A stretch of DNA of 64,000 nt from Aphodomonas sp964553125. GTDB lineage: Bacteria > Bacillota > Clostridia > Christensenellales > Aristaeellaceae. This document shows positions 33,841 to 43,265 of this stretch, in pieces (position 1 is the stretch's first letter; the number at the start of each line of letters is the position of its first letter). The stretch covers positions 1-64,000 of the forward strand of contig CAZKJW010000002.1 of the NCBI GenBank assembly GCA_964553125.1, read 5' to 3'. The notes below the pieces were generated by a model that had not been told where the DNA came from, did not search any database, and saw nothing but the letters and a program-made list of their open reading frames with translations. Both the position numbers and the translations under genes were made by a program.

Positions 33841-35025
33841 TTACAGGTTCATTTCACGCTTGACCTCGGCAAACTTGGCGACGGCAAAGCGAAGATCGTC
33901 CATGGAGTGCGCCGCGCTGACCTGCGTGCGGATGCGCGCTTTTCCCTGCGGCACGACAGGATAGCAGAACGAGACGACATAGACGCCCTTGGCGAGCATT
34001 CGCTCTGCGAATTCCTTTGCGACATGCGCGTCATACAGCATGACGGGGACGATGGGGTGCGTGCTCTCCGGCACGTCGAAGCCGAGTTCGACGAGCGCGC
34101 CGCGGAAATACTTCGTATTTTCTTCGAGCTTGTCGCGCAGCGCGGTGGAAGCGTTAAGCATTTCCATAACCTTCAGCGATGCGGCGCAGACGGCGGGAGC
34201 GAGCGTATTGGAGAAAAGATACGGCCTTGATTTCTGACGCAGGAGCGAGATGACTTCCCTGCGCGCAAGCGTGAAGCCGCCGGACGCGCCGCCGAGCGCT
34301 TTGCCGAACGTGCCGGTGAGAATGTCTACACGGCCTTCAACGCCGCAGTGTTCGATCGTGCCGCGCCCGGTTTTGCCGACAAAGCCGGCGGCGTGGCTGT
34401 CGTCCACCATGACGAGCGCGCCGTATTCATCGGCGAGATCGCAGATGCCGCGCAGATTGGCGATATAGCCGTCCATGGAGAAAACGCCGTCGGTGGCAAT
34501 GAGCTTGATGCGCGCATCCTTCGCCTGTTCGAGCTTTTCGCGAAGATCCGTCATGTCGTTGTTCTTATAGCGATAGCGCGCGGCCTTGCAGAGGCGAACG
34601 CCGTCGATGATGGAAGCGTGGTTCAGCTCGTCGGAGATGATTGCATCTTCAGCTGTGAGCAGCGCTTCAAAGAGACCGCCGTTTGCGTCAAAGCAGGAGG
34701 AATAGAGAATTGCATCCTCAAAGCCGAAGAACTTTGAAATTGCTTCCTCCAGCTGCTTGTGAACCTCCTGCGTGCCGCAGATGAACCGAACCGAGGAAAG
34801 GCCGAAGCCCCAGCGGTCGTAGCTGCTTTTTGCAGCGGCGATAACATCGGCGTTGTCGGAAAGGCCGAGATAGTTGTTGGCGCACATGTTCAGCACGCCC
34901 AGCGCGGCAGTGGTATCCACGCGCGACTGCTGCGGCGTGGTGATGATGCGCTCGTCCTTGTACGTGCCCGCTTCGCGCATGGCGGCCAGCTGGCTGCTGA
35001 AAATATCGTAAGCGTTTTTGGACAT
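33841..35025 (-). CDS. kbl: Glycine C-acetyltransferase (2-amino-3-ketobutyrate CoA ligase)
   Basis: PLP enzyme that cleaves 2-amino-3-ketobutyrate with CoA to glycine and acetyl-CoA, the second step of threonine degradation. The 394 residues contain NNYLGLSDN, GFGLSSVRFICGT, DDSHAAGFVGKTGRGT (about 205-220) and the PLP lysine in TGTFGKALGGASGG (about 240). The ATG at 35025 follows GGAGGA. It begins three bases after the tdh stop, so the two steps are co-translated. Confidence 0.96.
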   Translation of the reverse strand: MSKNAYDIFSSQLAAMREAGTYKDERIITTPQQSRVDTTAALGVLNMCANNYLGLSDNADVIAAAKSSYDRWGFGLSSVRFICGTQEVHKQLEEAISKFFGFEDAILYSSCFDANGGLFEALLTAEDAIISDELNHASIIDGVRLCKAARYRYKNNDMTDLREKLEQAKDARIKLIATDGVFSMDGYIANLRGICDLADEYGALVMVDDSHAAGFVGKTGRGTIEHCGVEGRVDILTGTFGKALGGASGGFTLARREVISLLRQKSRPYLFSNTLAPAVCAASLKVMEMLNASTALRDKLEENTKYFRGALVELGFDVPESTHPIVPVMLYDAHVAKEFAERMLAKGVYVVSFCYPVVPQGKARIRTQVSAAHSMDDLRFAVAKFAEVKREMNL

Positions 35026-35027
35026 GA

Positions 35028-36062
35028 TTATTTCCTCCAATCCAGAATGACCTTGCCGCTGCGGCCGGAAGCCATGGCTTCAAAGCCTTTTTGATATTCG
35101 GTATAGGGGAAACGGTGCGTGATGATCGGGTTCAGATCCAGCCCGCCCTGAATCATTGCGGACATTTTATACCACGTTTCAAACATCTTGCGCCCGTACA
35201 CACCCTGAATCGTGATGCCCTTGAAGACGACGTCGTTCCAGTTCATCTGCATGTCTTTGCCGAAAATGCCAAGCATGGCGATTTTTCCGCCGTTGCGCAT
35301 GTGGTGAAGCATCTGGCCGAATGCGGCGGGGCTGCCGCTCATTTCAAGGCCCACGTCGAAGCCCTCGACCATGGCGCTTTCGCGCATTACGACCTCAAGG
35401 TCTTCCGTTGCAACATTGACGGCGATTACGCCCATTTTGCGGGCGAGATCAAGGCGGTATTCATTTACGTCGGTGATGATTACGCGGCGCGCGCCGTTCT
35501 TTTTGCAGATGGCGGCCGCCATAACGCCGATGGGGCCTGCGCCGGTGACGAGCACGTCTTCGCCGACAACGTCGAACATCAGCGCGGTGTGCGTCGCGTT
35601 TCCGTATGCGTCGAAGAAAGAGACGATATCCTCGTCGAGCGATTCGTCAATCGGGATCACGTTGCGTGCAGGAATGCAGAGATACTCGGCAAAAGCGCCG
35701 TCGCGGTTCACGCCGACGCCCTGCGTATCCTTGCACCACTGGCTGTTGCCGGCGCGGCAGTTGCGGCAGTGTCCGCAGACGATGTGACCTTCGCCGCTGA
35801 CGCGCTCGCCGATATGCAGCCCCTGAACCTCGCTGCCGAGCTCGGCGATTTCGCCGACATATTCGTGACCGGCGACGAGCGGAGGCTTGATCGTATCCTG
35901 CGCCCACTTGTTCCATTCGTAAATGTGCAGATCGGTGCCGCAGATGGCAGTCTTGTGGATTTTAATCAGCACTTCGTCGGCCCGCGGCGTGGGAACCGGA
36001 ACGCGGGTGAGCGTCAGGCCCGGCGCGGCGGTTTGCTTTTGCAGCGCGTCCATCATACGCAT
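35028..36062 (-). CDS. tdh: L-threonine 3-dehydrogenase
   Basis: Zinc-dependent medium-chain dehydrogenase that oxidises L-threonine with NAD to 2-amino-3-ketobutyrate. The 344 residues include the catalytic zinc ligands in AICGTDLHIYEW and GHEYVGEI, the structural zinc site CGHCRNCRAGNSQWCKD (about 95-111), GVNRDGAFAEY and the NAD-binding VTGAGPIGVMAAAI (about 167-180). The ATG at 36062 follows GGAGGG. With kbl it forms a two-gene catabolic operon. Confidence 0.96.
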   Translation of the reverse strand: MRMMDALQKQTAAPGLTLTRVPVPTPRADEVLIKIHKTAICGTDLHIYEWNKWAQDTIKPPLVAGHEYVGEIAELGSEVQGLHIGERVSGEGHIVCGHCRNCRAGNSQWCKDTQGVGVNRDGAFAEYLCIPARNVIPIDESLDEDIVSFFDAYGNATHTALMFDVVGEDVLVTGAGPIGVMAAAICKKNGARRVIITDVNEYRLDLARKMGVIAVNVATEDLEVVMRESAMVEGFDVGLEMSGSPAAFGQMLHHMRNGGKIAMLGIFGKDMQMNWNDVVFKGITIQGVYGRKMFETWYKMSAMIQGGLDLNPIITHRFPYTEYQKGFEAMASGRSGKVILDWRK

Positions 36063-36105
36063 GGGAGTGAATCCCTCCTTGATGTGTGTTTCTTTCACGC
36101 ACATG

Positions 36106-36111
36106 ATTATA
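36106..36111 (-). promoter_or_regulatory. Probable -10 element of the tdh-kbl promoter
   Basis: On the minus strand TATAAT lies 44 bases upstream of the tdh start. The hexamer 17 bases upstream (TTTCAT) is a poor -35, so an activator may be needed. Confidence 0.5.
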
Positions 36112-36198
36112 GCATATATTGGCTGAAAATGAAAGAACTATGGCGAATACACGATAAATTTTGCTGAATGTGTCCGCTGTATAAAGACAGAAGAACGC

Positions 36199-36232
36199 AA
36201 AAAACAGCCGGACGGTTTTTGAACCGCCCGGC
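36199..36232 (-). terminator. Rho-independent terminator
   Basis: On the minus strand GCCGGGCGGTT pairs with AACCGTCCGGC and is followed by TGTTTTTTG. It ends the MacB-like ABC gene. Confidence 0.8.
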
Positions 36233-36262
36233 CGGTGGCTGGGACAGATGCGGGGGAACGGG

Positions 36263-38974
36263 TTATTCGGTGCGCAGCGCCGTAACGGGATCCTTCTTCG
36301 CAGCCTTGCGGGAAGGAATCAAGCCGCCGATCAATGTCAGGACAACGCTCAGGATGACCAGAATGACCGCGCCCTGCGCGGGCAGAATCGCGTTGAGACT
36401 CGTTGTGCCGGTGAGGTGATGAATCAGCGCGTTGCCGGGGATGAGCAGCAGCAGCGTTACGCCGATGCCCAGCAGGCCGGAACAGAGGCCGATGATGAAC
36501 GTTTCTGCGTTGAACACCTGCGAGATGTTGCGGCGCGATGCGCCGATGGCGCGCAGAATGCCGATCTCCTTCGTGCGTTCCAGAACGGAGATGTAGGTGA
36601 TGATGCCGATCATGATCGACGAGACGACGAGCGACACCGCCACAAACGCGATCAGCACATAGGAAATGACGTCGATGATGGTGGTGACCGAGCTCATCAG
36701 CAGGCCGACATAGTCGGTGTAGGTGATCTGGTCGGAGTCGGATACGGTTTCGTTGTAGCGCAGGATGCAATCGGCGATGGCGTCCTTCGCCTCGAAGGTG
36801 TCGGCGTAGATGCTGATGGAAACGGGCGCATCCTTGCTGACGATGCCAAAGGCCTGCATGTTTTCGTCATAGCTGCCGGAGGAGATGTGCGAATCGTACA
36901 GGCTGACAAGCATGGCCTGATCCGGGTTTTGCAGATACTGGTCAAACATTGCGGCCAGCTGCGTTTCGTTCATTTGATCTAGCATGGACGCCTGCGGCGA
37001 GCTCTGCATCATTTCGGCGCACAGCGCCGCCTTTTCCGAAACGCCGAGCGTTGCAAGATAAGCCTGCGCGTTGGCTGCCTTCGCTTCGTCGTCGGCGGGG
37101 GAGAACTCAAGCCCGCTGAGGATGTTGGTTCCGGCGTTTTCACGCTGGGCGGTTACGATTTCGCTTTCATCCGTATGCGCGATGATGTAATCTGTCAGCG
37201 CCTGCGTGTAGCCGATGGGATTGAGAACGAACCCTGCAGCCTGATCGCTCTGTGGGCGGACTACGCCCACGATTTTCAGCTCGATCGCGTTTTCAAGAAG
37301 GGTTTCCACGTCCGCTGCGCTGCCGGCGGAATACTGATAGACGCCGTTTGCGCCTTTGCGATACTGATCACATGCGGGCAGCAGGTAGAACGTCTGGCTG
37401 CATGCATCGGCGTAGCTCCAATGGAGCGCCTGCGTTTCGGTCGCTTCGCCGGTGGCGAGCGACTTCATCAGCGCCGTGTATTCGGACGAGGGCAGAAGCC
37501 CCAGCTCATAGAGTGTAGTCTGCTCAATTTCGTTGTTGCGGTCGAGGATCAGCACGACTTCGTCGTAATTCTGGGGCCAGCTGCCGTAGAGAAGGTCGTA
37601 GCTGTCAAGAATCGCCTGACCGACCAGCTTGTCGTCGGTACCGGGAAGAAGCTGCCCGAAATTGCCGGACGTCATCATGCTGCTCATGGTGGAGGTAGCG
37701 GCAATCTGGCTCATGCCGGCAAGCATCTGCTGCTGCGCGCCGCCGATTGTGACGCCGTTTGTGGTGACGAGCGCGCCGTCCGGGTCGCGGGTATAGACGT
37801 CAAACTTCACGTCGTAGCTGTAGGAGATGCCGTTCTCGCCGATGTATTCATGGATTTCGCTTGCGGGATCGTCGAGATAGTTCTTGAAGGGCGTGAGGTT
37901 GTTTTCCGTCAGGCTTGTCGTCATCGTGGAGGCCAGTTCCACGCCGAGCGTGTTTGAATAAACGCCGTCAAGCTCGTGATCGACCTCGCGCAGCTGCTTT
38001 GCAGACGAGCGCCCATTGAGAAGGCTCGAAAGATCGACCGTTTGCGCGTCAATGGTCAACGGATAAGAAGCCATCGCTTCTTTCTGGATATCGTTGATGT
38101 AGGTATTGACGCCCGTGGAAAGGGAGAGAATCAGCGCGATGCCAATGATGCCGATGGAGCCGGCAAACGCGGTGAGGAAGGTGCGCCCCTTCTTGGTGCG
38201 CAGGTTATTGAAGGAAAGCGAAAGGCTCGTCAGAAGCGACATGGAGGAACGCCCCATGTTCTTGTGCTTGGGCGGAGCCAGCGCTTCCGTCTTCACGATA
38301 TAAGGATCGGAGTCGCCGGTGATTTTGCCGTCGCGCAGCCGAATGATGCGGGTGGCGTATTGCTCTGCAAGTTCAGGGTTGTGCGTGACCATGACGACCA
38401 GCTTGTCCTTGGCGACTTCTTTGAGCAGCTCCATGACCTGCACGCTGGTGTCCGAGTCGAGCGCGCCGGTGGGTTCGTCGGCGAGCAGGATATCCGGTTC
38501 GTTCACCAGCGCGCGGGCGATTGCAACGCGCTGCATCTGGCCGCCGGAGAGTTGGTTGGGGCGCTTGTGCATCTGGTCGCCAAGCCCTACGCGCTCCAGC
38601 GCTTCCTTCGCGCGCTTGCGGCGCTCTGCGCGGCTGATGCCGGAGATGGTCAGCGCAAGTTCGACGTTCGCCAGCACGGACTGATGCGGAATCAGGTTGT
38701 AACTCTGGAAAACAAAACCGATCGTGTGGTTTCGATAGGAATCCCAGTCGCGGTCTTTGTATTTCTTGGTGGAGATTCCGTTGATGATCAGGTTGCCGCT
38801 ATCGTAGCGGTCGAGACCGCCAATGATGTTCAGCAGCGTTGTTTTGCCCGAACCGCTCGGCCCGAGCACCGCGACAAATTCGTTGTCGCGCAGGTTCAGC
38901 TGAACATTGTCCAGCGCTTGCTGTACAAGGTCGCCGGTTTTGTATCGTTTACAAATCCCCTGAATTTGCAGCAT
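36263..38974 (-). CDS. ABC transporter, ATPase fused to FtsX-like permease (MacB type)
   Basis: A 903-residue fusion. Residues 1-225 are a LolD/MacB-type ATPase: Walker A GPSGSGKTT, Q-loop VFQSYNLIP, signature LSGGQMQR, Walker B ILLADEPTGALD, H-loop VTHNPE. A first membrane helix (about 265-290) is followed by a large extracytoplasmic domain of about 430 residues, then three helices near the C-terminus with the FtsX motif TYISVLERTKEIGILRAIGASRRNIS. Relatives export peptides or lipids or act in antimicrobial peptide resistance. The ATG at 38974 follows GGGGG; it stands alone with a terminator on each side. Confidence 0.93.
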   Translation of the reverse strand: MLQIQGICKRYKTGDLVQQALDNVQLNLRDNEFVAVLGPSGSGKTTLLNIIGGLDRYDSGNLIINGISTKKYKDRDWDSYRNHTIGFVFQSYNLIPHQSVLANVELALTISGISRAERRKRAKEALERVGLGDQMHKRPNQLSGGQMQRVAIARALVNEPDILLADEPTGALDSDTSVQVMELLKEVAKDKLVVMVTHNPELAEQYATRIIRLRDGKITGDSDPYIVKTEALAPPKHKNMGRSSMSLLTSLSLSFNNLRTKKGRTFLTAFAGSIGIIGIALILSLSTGVNTYINDIQKEAMASYPLTIDAQTVDLSSLLNGRSSAKQLREVDHELDGVYSNTLGVELASTMTTSLTENNLTPFKNYLDDPASEIHEYIGENGISYSYDVKFDVYTRDPDGALVTTNGVTIGGAQQQMLAGMSQIAATSTMSSMMTSGNFGQLLPGTDDKLVGQAILDSYDLLYGSWPQNYDEVVLILDRNNEIEQTTLYELGLLPSSEYTALMKSLATGEATETQALHWSYADACSQTFYLLPACDQYRKGANGVYQYSAGSAADVETLLENAIELKIVGVVRPQSDQAAGFVLNPIGYTQALTDYIIAHTDESEIVTAQRENAGTNILSGLEFSPADDEAKAANAQAYLATLGVSEKAALCAEMMQSSPQASMLDQMNETQLAAMFDQYLQNPDQAMLVSLYDSHISSGSYDENMQAFGIVSKDAPVSISIYADTFEAKDAIADCILRYNETVSDSDQITYTDYVGLLMSSVTTIIDVISYVLIAFVAVSLVVSSIMIGIITYISVLERTKEIGILRAIGASRRNISQVFNAETFIIGLCSGLLGIGVTLLLLIPGNALIHHLTGTTSLNAILPAQGAVILVILSVVLTLIGGLIPSRKAAKKDPVTALRTE

Positions 38975-38989
38975 CCGATTTCCCCCTAA

Positions 38990-39021
38990 AACAAATTTCC
39001 CGCATAGTATATGCGGGAAAT
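38990..39021 (-). terminator. Terminator or operator: perfect 12-base inverted repeat
   Basis: ATTTCCCGCATA (38995-39006) and TATGCGGGAAAT (39010-39021) are exact complements with a three-base loop. On the minus strand TTGTTTT follows, which fits termination of the marR-MATE transcript; its closeness to the next start also allows an operator role. Confidence 0.65.
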
Positions 39022-39047
39022 AAAAACTGAAAATGAACAAAACGGCT

Positions 39048-40360
39048 TCATTTGAAAATAATTCCGTTTTTTTCTGTCATAAAGACGAGCAGAATTGCGG
39101 CAAGCAGGCTCAATCCTTCATACACGGCGGCGGTATACCAGATCATTTCCGCGCCAAAGAGCGCGGGAAGGATCAGAATGGCCGCAATGGTGAACACGAA
39201 ACTGCGGAGGAAATTGAGCACGACGGCCGCGCCCGTGCGCTTGGTGGAATAAAGATACGCCGAGATGATGGTATTCAGCGACATGAAGACGAAGTTGAGC
39301 GCGTATTTGGGCAGCTTCTGCACGGTGAACGCCAGCGTTTCCGGATCCAGCCCGAAAAGGCGGCAGACGACAGGCGAAATCAGGGAGAACAGCAGATACA
39401 AAAGCAGACTGCCGGCAAACGAAACGATCAGGCTGACACGGAAATAGAATTTCAGATCGCGTTCGTTCTTTTCGCCGTAAGCGTTGCCGATCAGCGGCTG
39501 CGCGCCCTCCGAAACGCCATAGAAAATGGCGATTGTGAACGAGGCGATATAGCCGATGACGGAGAAAGAATTGACGGCGATTCGCCGATCATGCGCAGCA
39601 TGACGTAATTGAGGCAGAGAATGGAAACGGGGGAAGCGAACTGCGCGATGGTTTCCGGCACTCCGCGAAGTAGCACCTTTTTGAAAAGCGCCGCGCTCGG
39701 CTGAAAGCGGCTGATGCGCAGGTCGCCCTTTTTCAGCACGAAGTGCGAGAAAATGATCAGGAAGCCAACCGTCTGCGAAATGCCGGTGGCGATGGCTGCG
39801 CCTTTCAGCGCCATTTGCAGCGGGAAGACGAACAGCCAGTCCAGAAAGATGTTCAGCGCGGAGCTGACGGCCGTTGCGGTCATTACGAGCATCGCCGCGC
39901 CGTCATTGCGGCCGAAAAACTGCATTAGAATCGAAAGCGCGGAAGGAATGATAAAAACGGAATACCAGAAGATGTAGTCGGCGGCGTAATCGATATAGGT
40001 TTCATTCGCGCCAAGAAGATAGCCGAGCGGCCGCGCAAAGCAGGCGCCTGCCAGCGTGAGCACAACGGCGATGAGCAGCAGGCAGGTGAAGGAATGCATG
40101 AAGGCGAGATTTGCACCCTTCTTGTCGCCGCGGCCGAAACGGATTGCCGTCACGGTTGCCCCGCCGACCGAGGTGAGCATATAGAGCGCGGACAGCACGA
40201 GGATGTAGGGCAGCACGATATTCACCGCGCCCAGCGCGGTTGAACCAACGCCGTTTCCGACAAAAATGCCATCGACAATAGTGAAAAGGAAAATGCAGAT
40301 CTGGCTGAGAACAGACGGAAACACCAGCTTGAGCAGCTTTTTCATTCTTGAATCGTTCAT
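39048..40360 (-). pseudogene. MATE family efflux transporter with a frameshift
   Basis: The minus-strand frame from ATG 40360 encodes the first eight or so helices (FPSVLSQICIFLFTIVDGIFVGNG through FASPVSILCLNYVMLRMIGE), then loses register near 39579-39583. The following frame continues with AVNSFSVIGYIAS, GVSEGAQPLIGNAYGE and the last helices to 39048. One missing base at the junction reconstructs a normal MATE of about 437 residues. The marR gene overlaps its start by four bases, so it is probably the efflux pump that MarR controls. Error versus real inactivation is open. Confidence 0.82.
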
Positions 40361-40821
40361 GTGGAACAGCTCCTTTCATTGGACAAAGAAAGCGTCTTGC
40401 GGCTGCGGTGAAGCACATCAATATGCTTTTTTGTCAGGCGGATATATTCAGCCCATTCCTCTGGAGTGAAAGAAGAATAGGACGAGTTTTCGATATGAAC
40501 AACGGCGGAAAAGCGTTCTTCCATAAATTCCCGGCCGTGGTCGGTGAGAAAAATCCGCATTTCGCGCCCGCGCCCGGATTCCATGCGCAGAATATCGCGC
40601 TGCACCAGACGCTTTATGGCGGAATTGACGGTTTGCTTCGGGCAGGCCATCGTGCGGCAGATGTCCCGCTGAAGGCAGCCGTCGCCCAATTCGGTTACGG
40701 CATAGAGGATATCGAACGCGCAGTCGGACAGACCAAGAGAGGAGGCGAGTTCGTGGTAGAAATCCGTAAGCTGGTGGATCAGCGCGTCCAGCTCGATGAG
40801 CTCTGGAATCAACGGCGTCAT
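40357..40821 (-). CDS. MarR-family transcriptional regulator
   Basis: A 154-residue winged-helix protein. Helical dimerisation segments flank the DNA-binding core: DILYAVTELGDGCLQRDICRTMACPKQTVNSAIKRLVQRDIL (about 38-79, recognition helix KQTVNSAIKRL) and the wing GRGREMRIFLTDHGREF. The ATG lies behind a GGAG site; the stop overlaps the MATE start (ATGA). A palindrome covering the promoter suggests autorepression relieved by a drug or phenolic ligand. The ligand is unknown. Confidence 0.92.
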   Translation of the reverse strand: MTPLIPELIELDALIHQLTDFYHELASSLGLSDCAFDILYAVTELGDGCLQRDICRTMACPKQTVNSAIKRLVQRDILRMESGRGREMRIFLTDHGREFMEERFSAVVHIENSSYSSFTPEEWAEYIRLTKKHIDVLHRSRKTLSLSNERSCST

Positions 40822-40841
40822 AGCGGCAGCTCCTTTTTTTG

Positions 40842-40894
40842 CAAGTCCGAAAGCGTACTTGCGGGATTATAGTACGATTTCGGACTTGTGTCAA
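40842..40894 (-). promoter_or_regulatory. marR promoter with overlapping palindromic operator
   Basis: On the minus strand TTGACA (40889-40894) and TATAAT (40866-40871) are 17 bases apart, a full consensus promoter. CAAGTCCGAAA (40842-40852) and TTTCGGACTTG (40878-40888) are exact inverted repeats flanking the -10, with an inner GTACT/AGTAC repeat (40854-40858, 40871-40875). One arm fills the spacer next to the -35 and the other covers the start region. Confidence 0.85.
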
Positions 40895-40937
40895 GCAGTT
40901 TTTCTGAGCCTTGTTCGGGAAAAGCGTCTTTGCAAAG

Positions 40938-40965
40938 AAAAAGCCCCGGAGAATTCCGGAGCCTT
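40938..40965 (-). terminator. Rho-independent terminator
   Basis: On the minus strand GGCTCCGGA and TCCGGGGCT pair (one G-U) around ATTC, followed by TTTTTC. It ends the ligase gene five bases after its stop. Confidence 0.8.
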
Positions 40966-40969
40966 TGTG

Positions 40970-43240
40970 TCAGAGGAGATTCCGCTGGATCTTGCCGCTG
41001 ATGGTTTTCGGCAGCGAATCGCGGAAGACAACAATGCGGGGGTATTTATACGGCGCGGTTTTCTTTTTGACGTATTCCTGAATTTGCTTTTTCAGCTCGT
41101 CGCTTGCGACCGTGCCGGGCGTGAGAACGATGCTCGCTTTCACCACCTGACCGCGCGTTGGGTCGGGCGCCGCCGAAACGCCGCATTCCAGCACGTAGGG
41201 CAGCTCCATGATAACGCTTTCGATTTCAAACGGCCCGATGCGGTAGCCGCTGGATTTGATGACGTCGTCCGTGCGGCCGACATACCAGTAGTAGCCGTCC
41301 TCGTCGCGCCATGCGGTGTCGCCGGTGTGGTAGAGCCCGTCGTGGCGCACTTCGCGCGTTTTTTCCTCGTTGCTCCAATAGCCGAGGAACAGGCCGACCT
41401 GCGTATCGCCCTTCGTCCGGATGACGATTTCGCCCGTTTCGCCGATTTCGACGCTGCGGCCGTCCGGGGAGACAATGTCCACATCGTAAAGCGGCGTGGG
41501 CTTGCCCATGGAGCCGGGTTTGGGCTGCATTCCGGCAAGGTTGGCGATGGAAAGCGCAGTTTCGGTCTGGCCAAAACCTTCCATCAGGGTGAGACCGGTG
41601 GCGGCATGGAACTGGTTCATAACCTCCGGGTTGAGCGCCTCGCCGGCAATGGCGACGTGGCGCAGGCTGGAGAGGTCGTATTTGGAAAGGTCTTCTTTAA
41701 TGAAGAAGCGATACATCGTGGGCGGCGCGCAGAACGACGTGATGTGGAACTGCGCGAATAGCGGCAGGATGTCGTGCGCGTCGAAGCGATCGAAATCGTA
41801 AACGAACACAGCGCCTTCGCACAGCCACTGGCCATACAGCTTTCCCCACAGCGCTTTGCCCCAGCCGGTGTCGGAGATGGTCAGGTGCAGCCCGTCCGGG
41901 TCAACGCACTGCCAATAGCGCGCGGTGACATAGTGCGCCAGCGGGTATTTGAAGCTGTGTACAGCGATTTTTGGGTATCCCGTCGTGCCGGAGGTGAAAA
42001 ACATCAGCATCGGCTCATCGCCGCAGGGGCAATCGTCGGGACGATCGTATTTGCGCGTGAACAGCACGCTTTCCGCGTCGTAATCATGCCAGCCGGGGCG
42101 GCTGCCGCCGACAAGGATTTTCGTTTTCATCTCAGGGCACTGCGGCAGCGCCAGTTCGATCTGGTGCGCCGTGTCGCCGTCAGCCGTACACACGACGGCG
42201 CTTACGCCCGCAGCCTGGAAGCGATACGTAAAATCGTGCTCCATGAGCATGTTGGTTGCGGGGATGGCGATGGCGCCGAGTCGATGCAAGCCGAGAATGG
42301 CAAACCAGAACTGATAGTGCCGCTTGAGCACGAGCATCACGCGATCGCCGCGGGAGATGCCGAGCGACTTGAAATAATTCGCGGCCTGCGCGCTGGCGCG
42401 GCTGATATCGCGGAAGGTGAAGCGGCGCTCGTTGTGGTTGCGGTCCAGATGCACCATGGCCAGCTTTTCGGGCTTGGTACGCGCAAGCTCGTCCACGACG
42501 TCGAAGGCGAAGTTGAACGTATCGTCCCCGGTGAAGGAGAGATGCTTCAGCGTGCCGTTTTCGTCGTCCTCGGCCTGAACGAATTTCTGTCCGACCGTCG
42601 GCTCGCGAAGCGTGCTGCCCGCAACCGTTGCACGGACATAGGGCTCTTCGGACTCGTTGCCCGGCAGAACGACGGCGCAGAACAGACAGTCGCGTCCGCC
42701 GACGGCAATCATGCCGTGCGGGGTGGAGGAGTTATAGTAGATGCTGTCGCCTTCGTGCAGGATCTCGGTGTGATCGCCGACGCGAACCTTCAGGTGCCCC
42801 TCCAGAACAAGGTCGAATTCCTGTCCGGAGTGCGTGGTGGTGTGAATCGGCTGATTCTGCTGCTCGGCGGAGTATGCATAGCGCACCCAGTAGGGCTCGG
42901 CAATTTTCTTGTGGAACAGCGGCGCAAGGTTTGCAATTTCAATGCCGTCCTCGCGCGCGGTGATCTGACCTTTACCGCGGCGCGTCACGGTGTAGCTGGT
43001 TAGGCGCGCGCTGTGGCCTTCCATGAGGTCGTTCATTTCGACGCCGAAAGCGAGCGCGCATTTGTGCAGGAACGTAAACGGCAAGTCGACGGTTCCGGTT
43101 TCAAACTGACGATACGCCTCCAGAGAAACATCTGTCAGTTCAGCCATGGTTTCTTCGGAAAAACTGGAGATTTCACGAAGCTCGCGAATTCGGAGCGCCA
43201 CCTCCATCAGCTCGCTGGACACCGGATTCATAGTCGCCAT
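40970..43240 (-). CDS. XRE-cupin-acyl-CoA synthetase (AMP-binding) fusion protein
   Basis: One 756-residue chain. Residues about 10-75 are an XRE-type helix-turn-helix (VALRIRELREISSFSEETMAELTDVSLEAYRQFETG). Residues about 110-190 are a cupin (HSGQEFDLVLEGHLKVRVGDHTEILHEGDSIYYNSSTPHGM). Residues about 230-756 are an ANL adenylating enzyme: FFTSGTTGYPK (A3), GFGQTE (A5), YHTGDTAWRDEDGYYWYVGRTDDVIKSSGYRIGPFEIE (A7-A8) and catalytic Lys in PKTISGKIQR. The ligase resembles acetate/medium-chain acyl-CoA synthetases. The ATG at 43240 lies behind AAAGGATGTGAG and after a T-box terminator, which argues that amino acid starvation induces it. Substrate unknown. Confidence 0.92.
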   Translation of the reverse strand: MATMNPVSSELMEVALRIRELREISSFSEETMAELTDVSLEAYRQFETGTVDLPFTFLHKCALAFGVEMNDLMEGHSARLTSYTVTRRGKGQITAREDGIEIANLAPLFHKKIAEPYWVRYAYSAEQQNQPIHTTTHSGQEFDLVLEGHLKVRVGDHTEILHEGDSIYYNSSTPHGMIAVGGRDCLFCAVVLPGNESEEPYVRATVAGSTLREPTVGQKFVQAEDDENGTLKHLSFTGDDTFNFAFDVVDELARTKPEKLAMVHLDRNHNERRFTFRDISRASAQAANYFKSLGISRGDRVMLVLKRHYQFWFAILGLHRLGAIAIPATNMLMEHDFTYRFQAAGVSAVVCTADGDTAHQIELALPQCPEMKTKILVGGSRPGWHDYDAESVLFTRKYDRPDDCPCGDEPMLMFFTSGTTGYPKIAVHSFKYPLAHYVTARYWQCVDPDGLHLTISDTGWGKALWGKLYGQWLCEGAVFVYDFDRFDAHDILPLFAQFHITSFCAPPTMYRFFIKEDLSKYDLSSLRHVAIAGEALNPEVMNQFHAATGLTLMEGFGQTETALSIANLAGMQPKPGSMGKPTPLYDVDIVSPDGRSVEIGETGEIVIRTKGDTQVGLFLGYWSNEEKTREVRHDGLYHTGDTAWRDEDGYYWYVGRTDDVIKSSGYRIGPFEIESVIMELPYVLECGVSAAPDPTRGQVVKASIVLTPGTVASDELKKQIQEYVKKKTAPYKYPRIVVFRDSLPKTISGKIQRNLL

Positions 43241-43265
43241 TTGCTCACATCCTTTCGTTTTGGTT

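Noticed and set aside
35091..38989. Long open frames on the + strand opposite tdh and the MacB-like ABC gene
   Set aside because: They are antisense shadows in GC-rich DNA; the minus-strand frames have complete family motifs and ribosome-binding sites.
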